Part shown: piece after piece, positions 19,205 to 27,908 of the stretch
Position numbering within the stretch: position 1 is the first letter of the stretch
How the letters are laid out: each line of letters starts with the position of its first letter
Source: an uncultured Collinsella sp.
GTDB lineage: Bacteria > Actinomycetota > Coriobacteriia > Coriobacteriales > Coriobacteriaceae
Direction of reading: 5' to 3'
NCBI GenBank assembly: GCA_900551665.1
Contig: URWW01000001.1
Location: 7,434 to 71,433, forward strand
DNA length: 64,000 nucleotides
Notes under the pieces: model-generated
Seen by the model: the letters and a program-made list of their open reading frames with translations, nothing else
Databases searched by the model: none
What the model was told of the DNA's origin: nothing
Position numbers and translations under genes: made by a program

Positions 19205-19340
19205 GAGGTTATGAACGATTGACCCCCTGCCACCTGTTTTGAGCGCATTATTTCCGCAGGTAGATACGTGTACAAAAAAGGAGCTTATGAACGAACCGTT
19301 CATAAGCTCCTTTTCTTGCCGGAAAATCGTTCATAACCTC
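19205..19340. repeat. 15-bp inverted repeats flanking the exporter/ccm terminator
   Basis: GAGGTTATGAACGAT (19205-19219) recurs in exact inverted form at 19326-19340. The terminator stem between them also contains TTATGAACG and its complement. Four copies of the same 9-mer therefore sit in about 135 bases, in the gap between convergent operons. Confidence 0.7.
19276..19314. terminator. Bidirectional rho-independent terminator
   Basis: A perfect 18-bp stem (19276-19293 with 19297-19314) has the loop AAC. It carries A-run and T-run ends on both sides and lies between the convergent exporter and ccm operons. It can serve both. Confidence 0.95.
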
Positions 19341-19358
19341 ACACAAGGAGGCCGCCTT

Positions 19359-19553
19359 TTACTCTTGGGCGTTACGCTCGCGATCCTCGAGGGCGCGCTT
19401 GAGGGCGTCGATATCGGCCTCGGTGCGCTTGGACTTACGCCAAAGGGAGAAAACGAAGGCGAACAGGGCGAGCAGTATGCCCACATACGCAGCGAGCACG
19501 TAGGGGGCGGCGGGCAACACGGTCGAATAGACCTCGGAGAGAATCGGATCCAT
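19359..19553 (-). CDS. ccmD: CcmD-like small membrane protein
   Basis: This is a 64-residue protein at the end of the ccm operon. One hydrophobic helix (about residues 16-38, with AAYVGILLALFAFVFSLW) is followed by a basic and charged tail. In System I, CcmD helps release haem-loaded CcmE from the CcmABC complex. The call rests on size, single helix, charge pattern and position directly after ccmC, whose stop abuts its start. CcmD proteins are poorly conserved. Confidence 0.75.
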   Translation of the reverse strand: MDPILSEVYSTVLPAAPYVLAAYVGILLALFAFVFSLWRKSKRTEADIDALKRALEDRERNAQE

Positions 19554-20483
19554 TTAATCCTCCTTGGACGGGGTGAGCGGCACGTCGCCCGCGTGGGCGG
19601 CGGGGTCGGCCGCACGGTCGGTAGCGGGGTCGACAACACGGTCGGCAACGGGGTCGGTAACGCGGTCGGTCGCAGCCAGCGCGGCGGCCTGAGCCTGCAG
19701 GCGCTCGAGCGCTTCATCGGCCGCGGCACGCTGAGCCGAGGCATCGAGCTCCTCGAGGCGCTCCTTCAGCTCCTCCACCTCATCCGCGGCGGTATTGACC
19801 CGCAAGGCATAACGGTACAGTGCGAACGCGATCGTGCACATGCCAAACAAGCCGAGCAAAAACGGAATGAGCATCGCCGGCGGCAAGCCTGAATCGGTCC
19901 GGAACACCACGGGATGCACGGAGCTCGGCACCAGGCGCGTGATGAAGAACGAGATGGGCGCATCGATGAAGGCGATGATGCAAAACACCGCGCCGAAGCG
20001 TGCGGAACGCTCAGGATCGTCGAGTGCGTTACGCAGGATGAAGTAGCCGATCACCAGCAACATGAGGATGAAATACGTGGTGAGGCGCGGCTCCCACACC
20101 CACCAGACACCCCACTCGAAACGCGTCCACAAGTCGCCCGAGATCATCGTGGCGATGATGAACACGAGCGTGACCTGCATTGCCGTGCGAGACGCACGGT
20201 CGTGCACACGGTCCTTCGTAGCGAGGAAGCGGGCGGCGAAGAAGGCGGCAACCGCCATCGCTACGAACGACGCCACGGCCACGGGGACGTGTAGATAAAA
20301 GATCTTTTGACTGAGCAGCAGCTTGGTGGTGACCATCTGACCGGCGATGATCGCGGGCTCTGAGAGCCTCGCTCCCTGTACCAGCGGAGCCACCGTGAAC
20401 GTCCACACCACGTCGATCGCGGTGAGCACGGCGCCTATCGCGAGCAATGCGGGCACCAGCCTGTCGGCGAGCTTCTCGCGCAT
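19554..20483 (-). CDS. ccmC: Haem exporter/handling protein CcmC with low-complexity tail
   Basis: CcmC presents haem to CcmE on the outer face of the membrane. The protein has six membrane helices and the tryptophan-rich haem signature WGVWWVWEPRLTT. Flanking histidines lie in FYLHVPVAV and SSVHPVVF. The start at 20483 (MREKLADRLV) is supported by GGAAGGGAG. The C-terminal 80 residues are unusual: a coiled-coil-like stretch (EELKERLEELDASAQRA) and then imperfect DR-V-DP repeats. The body ends near residue 225, the usual CcmC length. Confidence 0.92.
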   Translation of the reverse strand: MREKLADRLVPALLAIGAVLTAIDVVWTFTVAPLVQGARLSEPAIIAGQMVTTKLLLSQKIFYLHVPVAVASFVAMAVAAFFAARFLATKDRVHDRASRTAMQVTLVFIIATMISGDLWTRFEWGVWWVWEPRLTTYFILMLLVIGYFILRNALDDPERSARFGAVFCIIAFIDAPISFFITRLVPSSVHPVVFRTDSGLPPAMLIPFLLGLFGMCTIAFALYRYALRVNTAADEVEELKERLEELDASAQRAAADEALERLQAQAAALAATDRVTDPVADRVVDPATDRAADPAAHAGDVPLTPSKED

Positions 20484-20608
20484 CTTGCTCCCTTCCATGC
20501 AGATGGCAGGCATCGGACGCTTACGCCGCGAACCTGCGATTTTCGTCATTACATACTAGCGTATGCCGCACGGGCGCAACCCCGATAGATGAAGGCGGAG
20601 GCAACGCA

Positions 20609-20650
20609 CGGCACGCGGCACTCGGCACGCGGCACTCGGCACTCGGCACG
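20609..20650. repeat. Six tandem 7-bp repeats between ccmB and ccmC
   Basis: Six consecutive heptamers of the form CGGCAC(G/T) occupy 20609-20650, in the 206-base gap between ccmB and ccmC. The period is not a multiple of three and no gene overlaps it. Copy number could vary by slippage. Confidence 0.85.
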
Positions 20651-20689
20651 CGGGCACGGTCTCGATGGAAACTGGCAGATCATAGAGCG

Positions 20690-21439
20690 CTAGGAATCGA
20701 GGGCGAATTCGTACAGGCCCCACGCGGCGGCAACCATCACCACGTCATACGCGGCGGCGAGCGCCAGGCTCCGCCAGAACGTGGCAAAGGTTCCCTCGAC
20801 GCCCATCAACGCAACGCCGGTCGCGGAGACGCAAGCGTACAGCAGCGGGAATGCCACGGGGATGAACAGAATCGCGAGCAACACGTCGCGGCCGCGCGTG
20901 TCGATCGCCATGGTGGACAACAGCGTGCCAACCCCCGCCACGCCGATCGTACCGACCAGCAGCGGCAGCAAGATCATGGGGGTCGTGGGCGGCAACTCGG
21001 CACCCGAAAGGAAGAACACGAAGAACAGCGGAACCGTGACCAACTCGACCATCAGAAGGAACAGCAAGTTGGACGTCGCCTTGGCAAGAAACACCACCGC
21101 GCGGTCGATCGGCGCGAGCAAAATCCCCTCGAGGCAACCCGACTCGGTCTCATGACTGAAACTGCGATTCAGCCCCAGGAGACTCGTGAACACGATGAGC
21201 GCCCACAGCAGACCGCCCGCGAACGATACGACCTGCAGCTTGTCCCCCACCTGGGCGAGCGCGGCGCCGTAAATGGTGAGCACGAGCAGCGAATAGACGA
21301 TCATCGACGTGAGCATCTCGCGCGTACGGAGCTCCTGCCGAACGTCTTTGGCAAGTAGGGCCCTGTACTGCGCGAGCGCAGAGGGGTGCAGATGTTCGAC
21401 CCCATCGACGCCGGATTTCCCGCGATGCATCCCAGCCAT
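20690..21439 (-). CDS. ccmB: Haem exporter membrane protein CcmB
   Basis: This is the membrane partner of the CcmA ATPase in the CcmABC(D) complex, which releases holo-CcmE from CcmC. The 249-residue protein has six hydrophobic segments. The family segment FSHETESGCLEGILLAPIDR follows the second helix. It starts one base before the ccmA stop, so the pair is translationally coupled. The N-terminal 25 residues are longer than usual; a start further in is possible. Confidence 0.92.
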   Translation of the reverse strand: MAGMHRGKSGVDGVEHLHPSALAQYRALLAKDVRQELRTREMLTSMIVYSLLVLTIYGAALAQVGDKLQVVSFAGGLLWALIVFTSLLGLNRSFSHETESGCLEGILLAPIDRAVVFLAKATSNLLFLLMVELVTVPLFFVFFLSGAELPPTTPMILLPLLVGTIGVAGVGTLLSTMAIDTRGRDVLLAILFIPVAFPLLYACVSATGVALMGVEGTFATFWRSLALAAAYDVVMVAAAWGLYEFALDS

Positions 21440-22186
21440 TTACGCCACCCCCATTCCAACGGTAGCCAAATACAGGTCACGGAAGGCCACACGATCGATC
21501 TTGGCCGTCTCGGCACACACCACCGCGCGTCCACGCGCCATGATGAGCGCGTGGGTACACAGGTCAAAGCCCTTTTCGAGGTCGTGGCTGACCATCACGA
21601 ACGTGCGCCCATCGCGAACGCGGGCGATCAGGCGATCGAAGAGCTCCGCGGCATGCGGATCGAGGCCCGAATACGGCTCGTCGAGCAACACGAGCTCGGG
21701 GTCGTTGATGAGGGCGCGGGCAATGGAGAGGCGCTGCTGCATGCCGCGCGAGAAGGTGCGGGCACAATCGTTCGCGCGATGGTCGAGCTCGACCAGGCGC
21801 AGCAGCTCATCGATGCGAGCGCTCGCCTCCGACCCCTCCAACCCGTACAGGCTCGCAAAGAACGCCAGGTTCTCACGTGCGGTCAAATCGCCGTAAAGCA
21901 TGGACTTGTGCGAGATGAGGCCGATGCGGGAGCGCAAGACGTCGGGCTCTTCAAGGGCATCGACGCCGAGAATCCGCAGCTCACCGCCAGTTGGCCGCGC
22001 CAGAAGGGCAAGCTCGCGCAGAAGCGTGGTTTTTCCGGCGCCATTGGGGCCAAAGATGGAGAGGAACGCGCCCTGCGGCAGCTCCAGGTCGAGGCCGTCG
22101 AGCGCACGACGGCCGCCGAACTGCCTGACGAGGCCTCTGGCCCCAATGGCGAGCGGCGCTGCGGATTCGGGGGCAGAACTACTCAT
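21440..22186 (-). CDS. ccmA: Haem exporter ATPase CcmA
   Basis: This is the ATPase of the CcmABC complex. It has Walker A GPNGAGKTTLL, signature FSRGMQQRLSIARAL, Walker B LVLLDEPYSGLD and the H-loop VSHDL. I placed the start at 22186 (MSSSAPESAAPLAIG, 248 residues); this ATG overlaps the ccmF stop by eight bases. A longer reading would overlap ccmF heavily and is basic and low-complexity. Position between ccmF and ccmB confirms the assignment. Confidence 0.95.
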   Translation of the reverse strand: MSSSAPESAAPLAIGARGLVRQFGGRRALDGLDLELPQGAFLSIFGPNGAGKTTLLRELALLARPTGGELRILGVDALEEPDVLRSRIGLISHKSMLYGDLTARENLAFFASLYGLEGSEASARIDELLRLVELDHRANDCARTFSRGMQQRLSIARALINDPELVLLDEPYSGLDPHAAELFDRLIARVRDGRTFVMVSHDLEKGFDLCTHALIMARGRAVVCAETAKIDRVAFRDLYLATVGMGVA

Positions 22187-24332
22187 GCAGCTCACCCTCG
22201 GCACAAGATGCGGCCGCACGCTCGCGCTCGTCGGCCGCCAAAAGCGGCGTGGCGCGGCGGGGTGCGAACGCGAGCACGATGCCCAGCGTGGAGATCGCGC
22301 CACCCGCCCACGTGAACAAGATGAGCGGGTTCACCTTGACGTTGAGCGACAGACTGCCGTCCGGGTTCAGACCCTGGAACGCCACGAACAGGTCCTCGAG
22401 CGGGAACGTGATGACGGCTGCATCGAGCGTGGTCTGACTCGTGGCGGCCGCGACCTTCATGGAGGGCGACACGTGTCCGAGCGGGCGTCCGGTCTCGGCG
22501 TTCGCCACATCGAGCTCAACGCGCATGATCTCGTTGTTCTGATCGTCGGAATAGCGCTCGCTGTCCGTGAACGTGAGCTCATAGGCGCCCACGCGCACCG
22601 ACTCGCCGGCCTCGCCCGCCAGGTTCACCGTGGCCTCGCGCACATACATCATGGAACCCACCAGGCCCACCACCACGATGGCAACGCCCAGGTGGCACAG
22701 GTAGCCACCGGCCTGCGCGGGCGAACGGCGGAACAGGTTGACCAGCGCGCGCGGCATGCCCTCGCCCTTGGCACGCATGCGGCCGCGCACACCGCGGCCC
22801 AACAGATACAGCGAGCTCGTGAACAGCAGGGCGGCGGACGCGAAGGCGAGCACCGTCAAACCGAAGTAGTACACCGCGGGGCCCTGCTCGGCAAGCCCCT
22901 CGCCCGCCGCACCGCCGGCCGCGATGATCTCGTGATACTCGGGGACCAGCACCAGCGCGAAGTACGCCATGAGCGCGATAAACACCGCCGCGCCGGCGAT
23001 GGCGGGGACGCGCATGTGGCGGGCGAACTTGGCACGGTCGGTCTTGCGCCAGCCCAGCATGGGGCACACGGCCATGAGCAAAACCACGAACACGGCCACG
23101 GGACGGGCCACGGCATTGTACGCACCGGCAGCGACCACCGCGCCGCCCAGCGGCATCCAACTCGGCAGGGCGCTCGACACCGTGAGGTAGGCCACGAGCA
23201 CGCCGGCCATGAGCATCACGATATTGGTCAGGTAGTACGACCCGTTCTTGGAGATCATCGACTCGATCTCACCGTCGTCCTCGCCGAACTCGGAATGGCG
23301 GTACGCGACGCCGATCAGGAACGCCAGGCCACTCACCACCATGATGGCGAGGAAGAAATAGGTGGACACCGGGTCCTCGGCGAACGCGTGCACGCTCTGC
23401 ACCAGGCCGGAACGCGTGATAAAGGTGCCGAGCACCACGAAGATGAAGGTGATCGTGGCCGACAGCATACTCCAACGCTTGAAGATGCCGCGCTTGCGGT
23501 ACATCGTGAAGCTATGGATCATGGCGACGCACGTGAGCCAGCTCATGAGGCTGGCGTTCTCCACGGCGTCCCACGCCCAGAAGCCGCCCCACCCGAGCAC
23601 GACGTAAGCCCACACCGCACCCAGGCCCATGCCGATGGACAGGAAGATGAAACCGAACACCGCCATGCGGTCGCACAGCTCGACCCAGCGCGCGGACAGG
23701 TCGCCGGTGATGAGTGCGGCCATGGCGTAGGCGAACGGGATGGTCATCGCGGCGTAGCCGATAAAGGTCGCCGGCGGATGCAGGATCATTGCCCAATGCA
23801 TGAGCAGCGGGTTCATGCCGCCAATCTTGGACACCAGCGTGCCGTCGGCGTTGAGGTACTCCGCGGCCGTAGCCATAAACGGATTGTTGGACGCCGAAAA
23901 GACGAGCGTGGCGGTGAACAGCGCGACCACGATCTCGGTCACGCCGAGGGCCGCGCACGTGAGCTCCTCGCTCGCACGGCGGCGACGGTACGCCTGGGCC
24001 GCGGCGAATGCGGAGATGAGCCACGTCCACAGCAAAAGCGAGCCCTGGCGGCCGGCCCACACGGCACTCACGCGGTAGAGCGGCTGCAGGGGGCTATCGG
24101 TCGCGGGATAGTTCGAGACCACGTAGGCCAGGGTGTAATCCTCGGTCAGCATGCCCATGAGCACAATGCCCACGCAGGCGGTGAGCAGTGCGAAGGAGGC
24201 GTACACGAACGTGTATCCGGTGCGTGCCAGACGCGAGCTCGGACGCTTCGAACCCGCGATGAGCATCAACGCCGAAACGACGGAAAACACGAGCGCCAGG
24301 CTCTGCAGGGTATTGCCAAGAGTTGAGGTCAT
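22179..24332 (-). CDS. ccmF: Cytochrome c haem lyase CcmF
   Basis: CcmF takes haem from CcmE and attaches it to apocytochrome CxxCH motifs outside the membrane. The 717-residue protein has about 13-15 membrane helices and the haem signature WGGFWAWDAVENASLMSWL. Conserved histidines lie in LLMHWAMILHPPA. The long external domain near the C-terminus (VNLAGEAGESVRVGAYELTF) is present. The start at 24332 (MTSTLGNTLQ) follows AAAGGTTT. No CcmH or CcmI is encoded nearby. Confidence 0.95.
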   Translation of the reverse strand: MTSTLGNTLQSLALVFSVVSALMLIAGSKRPSSRLARTGYTFVYASFALLTACVGIVLMGMLTEDYTLAYVVSNYPATDSPLQPLYRVSAVWAGRQGSLLLWTWLISAFAAAQAYRRRRASEELTCAALGVTEIVVALFTATLVFSASNNPFMATAAEYLNADGTLVSKIGGMNPLLMHWAMILHPPATFIGYAAMTIPFAYAMAALITGDLSARWVELCDRMAVFGFIFLSIGMGLGAVWAYVVLGWGGFWAWDAVENASLMSWLTCVAMIHSFTMYRKRGIFKRWSMLSATITFIFVVLGTFITRSGLVQSVHAFAEDPVSTYFFLAIMVVSGLAFLIGVAYRHSEFGEDDGEIESMISKNGSYYLTNIVMLMAGVLVAYLTVSSALPSWMPLGGAVVAAGAYNAVARPVAVFVVLLMAVCPMLGWRKTDRAKFARHMRVPAIAGAAVFIALMAYFALVLVPEYHEIIAAGGAAGEGLAEQGPAVYYFGLTVLAFASAALLFTSSLYLLGRGVRGRMRAKGEGMPRALVNLFRRSPAQAGGYLCHLGVAIVVVGLVGSMMYVREATVNLAGEAGESVRVGAYELTFTDSERYSDDQNNEIMRVELDVANAETGRPLGHVSPSMKVAAATSQTTLDAAVITFPLEDLFVAFQGLNPDGSLSLNVKVNPLILFTWAGGAISTLGIVLAFAPRRATPLLAADERERAAASCAEGELHE

Positions 24333-24409
24333 GGGAAACCTTTCTGGTGCGAAGGGGCGCCCGCGCGCATCGCCGACGATGCAAGGCGGACGCCCAGCCG
24401 ACGCACCGA

Positions 24410-24439
24410 GGCCCCGGACGCGCATTCACATCCGGGGCC
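24410..24439. other. Perfect hairpin between ccmE and ccmF
   Basis: GGCCCCGGA (24410-24418) pairs with TCCGGGGCC (24431-24439), in the 123-base gap after ccmE. There is no T-run, so it may be a processing or attenuation site that separates ccmE output from the rest of the operon. Confidence 0.6.
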
Positions 24440-24455
24440 CCGGCAACGCCGTGAA

Positions 24456-25127
24456 CTACTTTGAGATGGAGGAGTCGATGGCGGGCTGCTCCGTTGCGAC
24501 GAAGATGCCATCGGAATCGAGGTGACCCGAGAGCACGACGGCGACGCCGCCGGCGATCTGCTCGTCGAGGCCCCCGCCGTACACCACCTTCAACGTGGCG
24601 CCCTGGGACTCGATGACAAAGCGGTAATCCGCACCGGCATCGTTGACCTCGCCCTGGATGTAGCCGCACACCTTGGTGTCCTCGAACATCATGGTGTCGG
24701 CCTGGTCGATGAGGCCCTTGACGGTGAGGGAGCCCTCGGCGCTCTCGTACTTGGACGGGCACTTGGTGACCATCTCGGTGCACTTGAGCATGGGCGGGTT
24801 CTCGACCGTGCCGGTGCAGATGGCGACGACGCCCGAACCGAAGGTCGCGGGCAGCGCGCCCTCGTAGACGACTCGGACCGACTCGCTCCCGTCGCCCTCC
24901 TCGGGGGTGATGTCAAAACGGACCGCGGTGCCGTCCGTCTCGATCGAGCCGTCGACAACCGAACCGGTGACCTGGACCTTCTTGCCGGCGTAATCGCCGG
25001 TGAGCAGGTCGCCCACCGTGAGCGACGAGGCCGCCCCGCCGGAGCCGGCGATGGCGACGATCACGAGCATGGCGATGGCGACGATACCGCCGGTCACCAC
25101 CAGACGGCGCTTGGCCTTCTTGTTCAT
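24456..25127 (-). CDS. ccmE: Cytochrome c maturation protein CcmE, Cys-type, with a second OB-like domain
   Basis: CcmE is the membrane-anchored haem chaperone. From 25127 (MNKKAKRRLVV) it has 223 residues with one N-terminal helix (about 9-27). The OB-fold domain ends in KCPSKYE. The covalent haem residue is therefore cysteine 123 in a CxxxY motif instead of the usual HxxxY. This is the known variant System I found in archaea and some bacteria that lack CcmH. Residues about 133-215 look like a second OB-like domain (SLTVKGLIDQADTMMFEDTK) without a haem motif. It heads the ccm operon. Confidence 0.93.
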   Translation of the reverse strand: MNKKAKRRLVVTGGIVAIAMLVIVAIAGSGGAASSLTVGDLLTGDYAGKKVQVTGSVVDGSIETDGTAVRFDITPEEGDGSESVRVVYEGALPATFGSGVVAICTGTVENPPMLKCTEMVTKCPSKYESAEGSLTVKGLIDQADTMMFEDTKVCGYIQGEVNDAGADYRFVIESQGATLKVVYGGGLDEQIAGGVAVVLSGHLDSDGIFVATEQPAIDSSISK

Positions 25128-25184
25128 GAGACTCCTCGGAAACCGAAAACGTTTGTGCGCCGCGGAGCGCACGTGCAAGCGATA

Positions 25185-25194
25185 AGTATACAAT
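25185..25194. promoter_or_regulatory. Overlapping divergent -10 elements, ccmE and coaX
   Basis: The sequence agtatacaat reads TATACT on the minus strand (25190-25185, towards ccmE) and TACAAT on the plus strand (25189-25194, towards coaX). No convincing -35 was found for either. The gap between the two starts is 140 bases. Confidence 0.35.
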
Positions 25195-25267
25195 GTGCGC
25201 TGTCGCTCAGGACACCCTGTCGACCCTATTTCCGCAGCGTCCGCATGACATTCAACGGGAGACGACC

Positions 25268-26032
25268 ATGCTTTTGGCCATCGATATGGGCAACACCCAA
25301 ACCGCACTCGGCCTCTTTGACGGCGACGAGCTCGTACACGCATGGCGCATGCCCACGGACCGCACGCTCACCAAAGACGAACTGCACGTACGCCTGCTCG
25401 GCTATTTCCACAAGGACGGCCTGGACCTGGCCTGCGTTCATGCCATCGCGTTTGCCGGCGTGGTGCCGCAGCTCATGCGCGAATGGGAGGGCGTGGCCCG
25501 AGAGATGGGCGCGCGCCTGATGGTTGTGGGCCGTGAGACCGAAGCGGTAACCAGCATCGATGCCCCCAACCCGTCCGAGGTGGGAGCTGACCGCATCGCC
25601 AACGCCACGGCGGCGGCCGCGCTGTACGGCGCGCCGAGCATCGTGGTCGATTTTGGCACCGCCACCAACATCGACGTGGTCGACGAGCGCGGCGCCTACA
25701 TCGGAGGGTGCATCGCGCCGGGAATCCGCATCTCGCTCGACGCTCTAACCGCGCGCGCCGCCCGATTGGCAAGCGTCCCGCTCGAAGCGCCCAAGGCCAC
25801 GATCGGCCACACCACCGTGGAGGCCGTGCAAAGCGGCACCGTGGTGGGCGCCGCCGCGATGGCCGAGGGCCTAATCGCGCGCATCAAGCGCGAACTCGAT
25901 TGCGAAGATGCGACCGTCATCGCCACCGGCGGCCTTGCGCGCGTGGTGGCCGAGGCCACCGACGCGTTCGACCACGTCGACCCCCAACTCACCATCAAGG
26001 GCATCTGCGAGATCTACCGCCGCCTGGCGTAA
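25268..26032 (+). CDS. coaX: Type III pantothenate kinase
   Basis: This enzyme phosphorylates pantothenate, the first step of coenzyme A synthesis. CoaX proteins are not inhibited by CoA. The 254-residue protein starts MLLAIDMGNTQTALGLF, with the phosphate-binding DMGNTQT. It has GADRIANA and the second phosphate motif DFGTATNIDV, then GGCIAPGI. The start at 25268 follows GGGAGA; a longer upstream reading lacks a site. It converges with folP-folK, leaving 11 bases between stops. Confidence 0.95.
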   Translation: MLLAIDMGNTQTALGLFDGDELVHAWRMPTDRTLTKDELHVRLLGYFHKDGLDLACVHAIAFAGVVPQLMREWEGVAREMGARLMVVGRETEAVTSIDAPNPSEVGADRIANATAAAALYGAPSIVVDFGTATNIDVVDERGAYIGGCIAPGIRISLDALTARAARLASVPLEAPKATIGHTTVEAVQSGTVVGAAAMAEGLIARIKRELDCEDATVIATGGLARVVAEATDAFDHVDPQLTIKGICEIYRRLA

Positions 26033-26043
26033 AGGGTCGAACG

Positions 26044-27768
26044 CTACAGCGTGCCGAGCTCGGCGACGACGTGGCCCACGCGGTCCTCGGGCTCCTTGAC
26101 GTCGATGCCCTCGTAGCGGAAGAAGCGCGCAGGGTTGTGCATGAGGTCCTCGAGCGGCACCAGCACGAAGTCGCGCTCGCCCAGGCCGGGATGCGGCAAA
26201 CGCAGCTTGTCGCCGCCATGCACCTCGTTATCCATCCAAATCAAATCGCAGTCGATGACGCGCGGGCCGTTGGCGCGCACGTTCTTGCCGCGGGCGCGGC
26301 CAAGCTTCTGCTCGATCTTAAGCAGCTCCTCCAACAGGATGAGCGGGGCAAGCTCGGTCTTGATCTCCACCACGGCGTTGGCGAATGGCGCCTGGCGCGT
26401 CTCGTAGGCGGGCTCGGACTCGTAGATGCGCGAGGAGGCGGAAACGCAAGTCATGGGGATTTGGGCGATGAGATCGCGTGCCGCACGGATGTTCTCCTCG
26501 CGCTCGCCCTTGTTGGAACCGAGGGCCACGTAGGCTCGACGGGGATGAGGACGGGCAATGGCCCAAAAACCGTTCAGGAACTGGTAGAAACCGGCGACAT
26601 CGTGCACGCGCACGATGTTTGCGCCCTGCTCGATGGCGCCCAGGCACACGCCGAACGTGGCGATGTCGCGCTCCCTGGCGTTTGCCACGCCCGAGATGGC
26701 GCCCACCAGGCGCTTGCGCGATACGGCACACAGCGTGGGATAGCCCAGCGAGGCGATCTTGCCCAGCTCGCGTTGGATAACGATGTCCTCGTTGGCCTCC
26801 TTGCCAAAACCCGAGCCCGGATCCAGGCAGATGCGCTCGCGGGCCACGCCTGCGTGTATGAGTGCGCGGGCCTGGTCGGACAGGAAGCCCATGACGCGAC
26901 GCATGATCGGGGCCGAATCGGGCAGGGTGAAGCGGCGGAGCTGCGCGGAGCGGCTGCCGTTGTATGCGGTGGCCCCGGAGCGCGCCATGACGGCCGCAAG
27001 ATCGTCGCTGGAAGGTGCGTCTTCGACCGATGCGCTCACGGCATCCGCGCCGGTCGCATCGAACGCCACGGCGGCAGATGCGCCGGGGGCCGGCGCGGCC
27101 TGCTCGGCATCGGCTGCGGGAGCCGGCGCGTCGAACGGCAGCTGCGGCTGCAGGGGCTGCACCATGCCGGAGATGAGCTTTGCCTTGGCGGCGCGCTTGG
27201 ACTTGCCGGTGGCGCCCAGCGCGCGAGCGGCCTCCTCGGCCTCGCGAGCCTTCTGCGCCATGAATGCGGCGGCGGAGGTGTCGAGCTGGACCTCGGTGTG
27301 CGTGCGGGGACGCTCGACGTCGGCAACCTCGCCGGCATGCATGACCACCAGGCCGCAGTCGCTCTCCTTGACGAAATCGACCATGCGCGGGTCGGTGAAG
27401 CCCGTCACGTCGTTGACGATGGAGGCTCCCACGCGGACGGCCGCCTTGGCGACTTCCACATGGCGGGTATCGATAGACACAACGGCGCCGGCCTTGGCGA
27501 GCGCCTGCACGACCGGCAGCACGCGGCGCGCCTCGGTGTCGGGATCGACCGGGGTGAAACTGGGACGGGTCGACTCGCCGCCGACGTCGATGATATCGGC
27601 GCCATCGTCGAGCATCTTGAGGCCGTGCGCGATCGCGGCGTCGGTATCGAGGTGCTCGCCACCGTCGCTAAAGGAATCGGGCGTGACGTTGAGGACGCCC
27701 ATGATGCGCGGGCGGTCGAACTTAAGCTCGTATTTTCCGCAGCGCCAAACTTTGGAATCGCGTGCCAT
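26044..27768 (-). CDS. Dihydropteroate synthase / hydroxymethyldihydropterin pyrophosphokinase fusion
   Basis: Two consecutive folate steps are joined in one 574-residue chain. Residues 1-400 are FolP: VLNVTPDSFSDGG, DIIDVGGESTRP, DPGSGFGK, SRKRLVGAI and RVHDV. Residues 411-574 are FolK: YVALGSNKGEREENI and RARGKNVRANGPRVIDCDLI. The FolP barrel is interrupted by an insertion of about 130 residues (150-285), rich in alanine, proline and acidic residues, between the VVMH strand and the ICLDPGSG strand. Organisation as folP-folK in this order is seen in some bacteria; the insertion is not usual. Confidence 0.93.
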   Translation of the reverse strand: MARDSKVWRCGKYELKFDRPRIMGVLNVTPDSFSDGGEHLDTDAAIAHGLKMLDDGADIIDVGGESTRPSFTPVDPDTEARRVLPVVQALAKAGAVVSIDTRHVEVAKAAVRVGASIVNDVTGFTDPRMVDFVKESDCGLVVMHAGEVADVERPRTHTEVQLDTSAAAFMAQKAREAEEAARALGATGKSKRAAKAKLISGMVQPLQPQLPFDAPAPAADAEQAAPAPGASAAVAFDATGADAVSASVEDAPSSDDLAAVMARSGATAYNGSRSAQLRRFTLPDSAPIMRRVMGFLSDQARALIHAGVARERICLDPGSGFGKEANEDIVIQRELGKIASLGYPTLCAVSRKRLVGAISGVANARERDIATFGVCLGAIEQGANIVRVHDVAGFYQFLNGFWAIARPHPRRAYVALGSNKGEREENIRAARDLIAQIPMTCVSASSRIYESEPAYETRQAPFANAVVEIKTELAPLILLEELLKIEQKLGRARGKNVRANGPRVIDCDLIWMDNEVHGGDKLRLPHPGLGERDFVLVPLEDLMHNPARFFRYEGIDVKEPEDRVGHVVAELGTL

Positions 27769-27908
27769 GAGGATCCTTTCGAAACAGACAAACTCGTTCT
27801 ATTGTATCCAGCCCGCCCGTCTTCGATGCGCGAAAGTCGCGACGGGCGGTGGCCCGGTGCGGATGCGGCTGCAGTCGGCGGCACACACCAACCCGCGAGG
27901 ACCGCGGC

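Noticed and set aside
21900..24326. 808-codon frame opposite ccmF
   Set aside because: It is entirely antisense to a recognisable CcmF and consists of Arg/His/Gly-rich low-complexity sequence.
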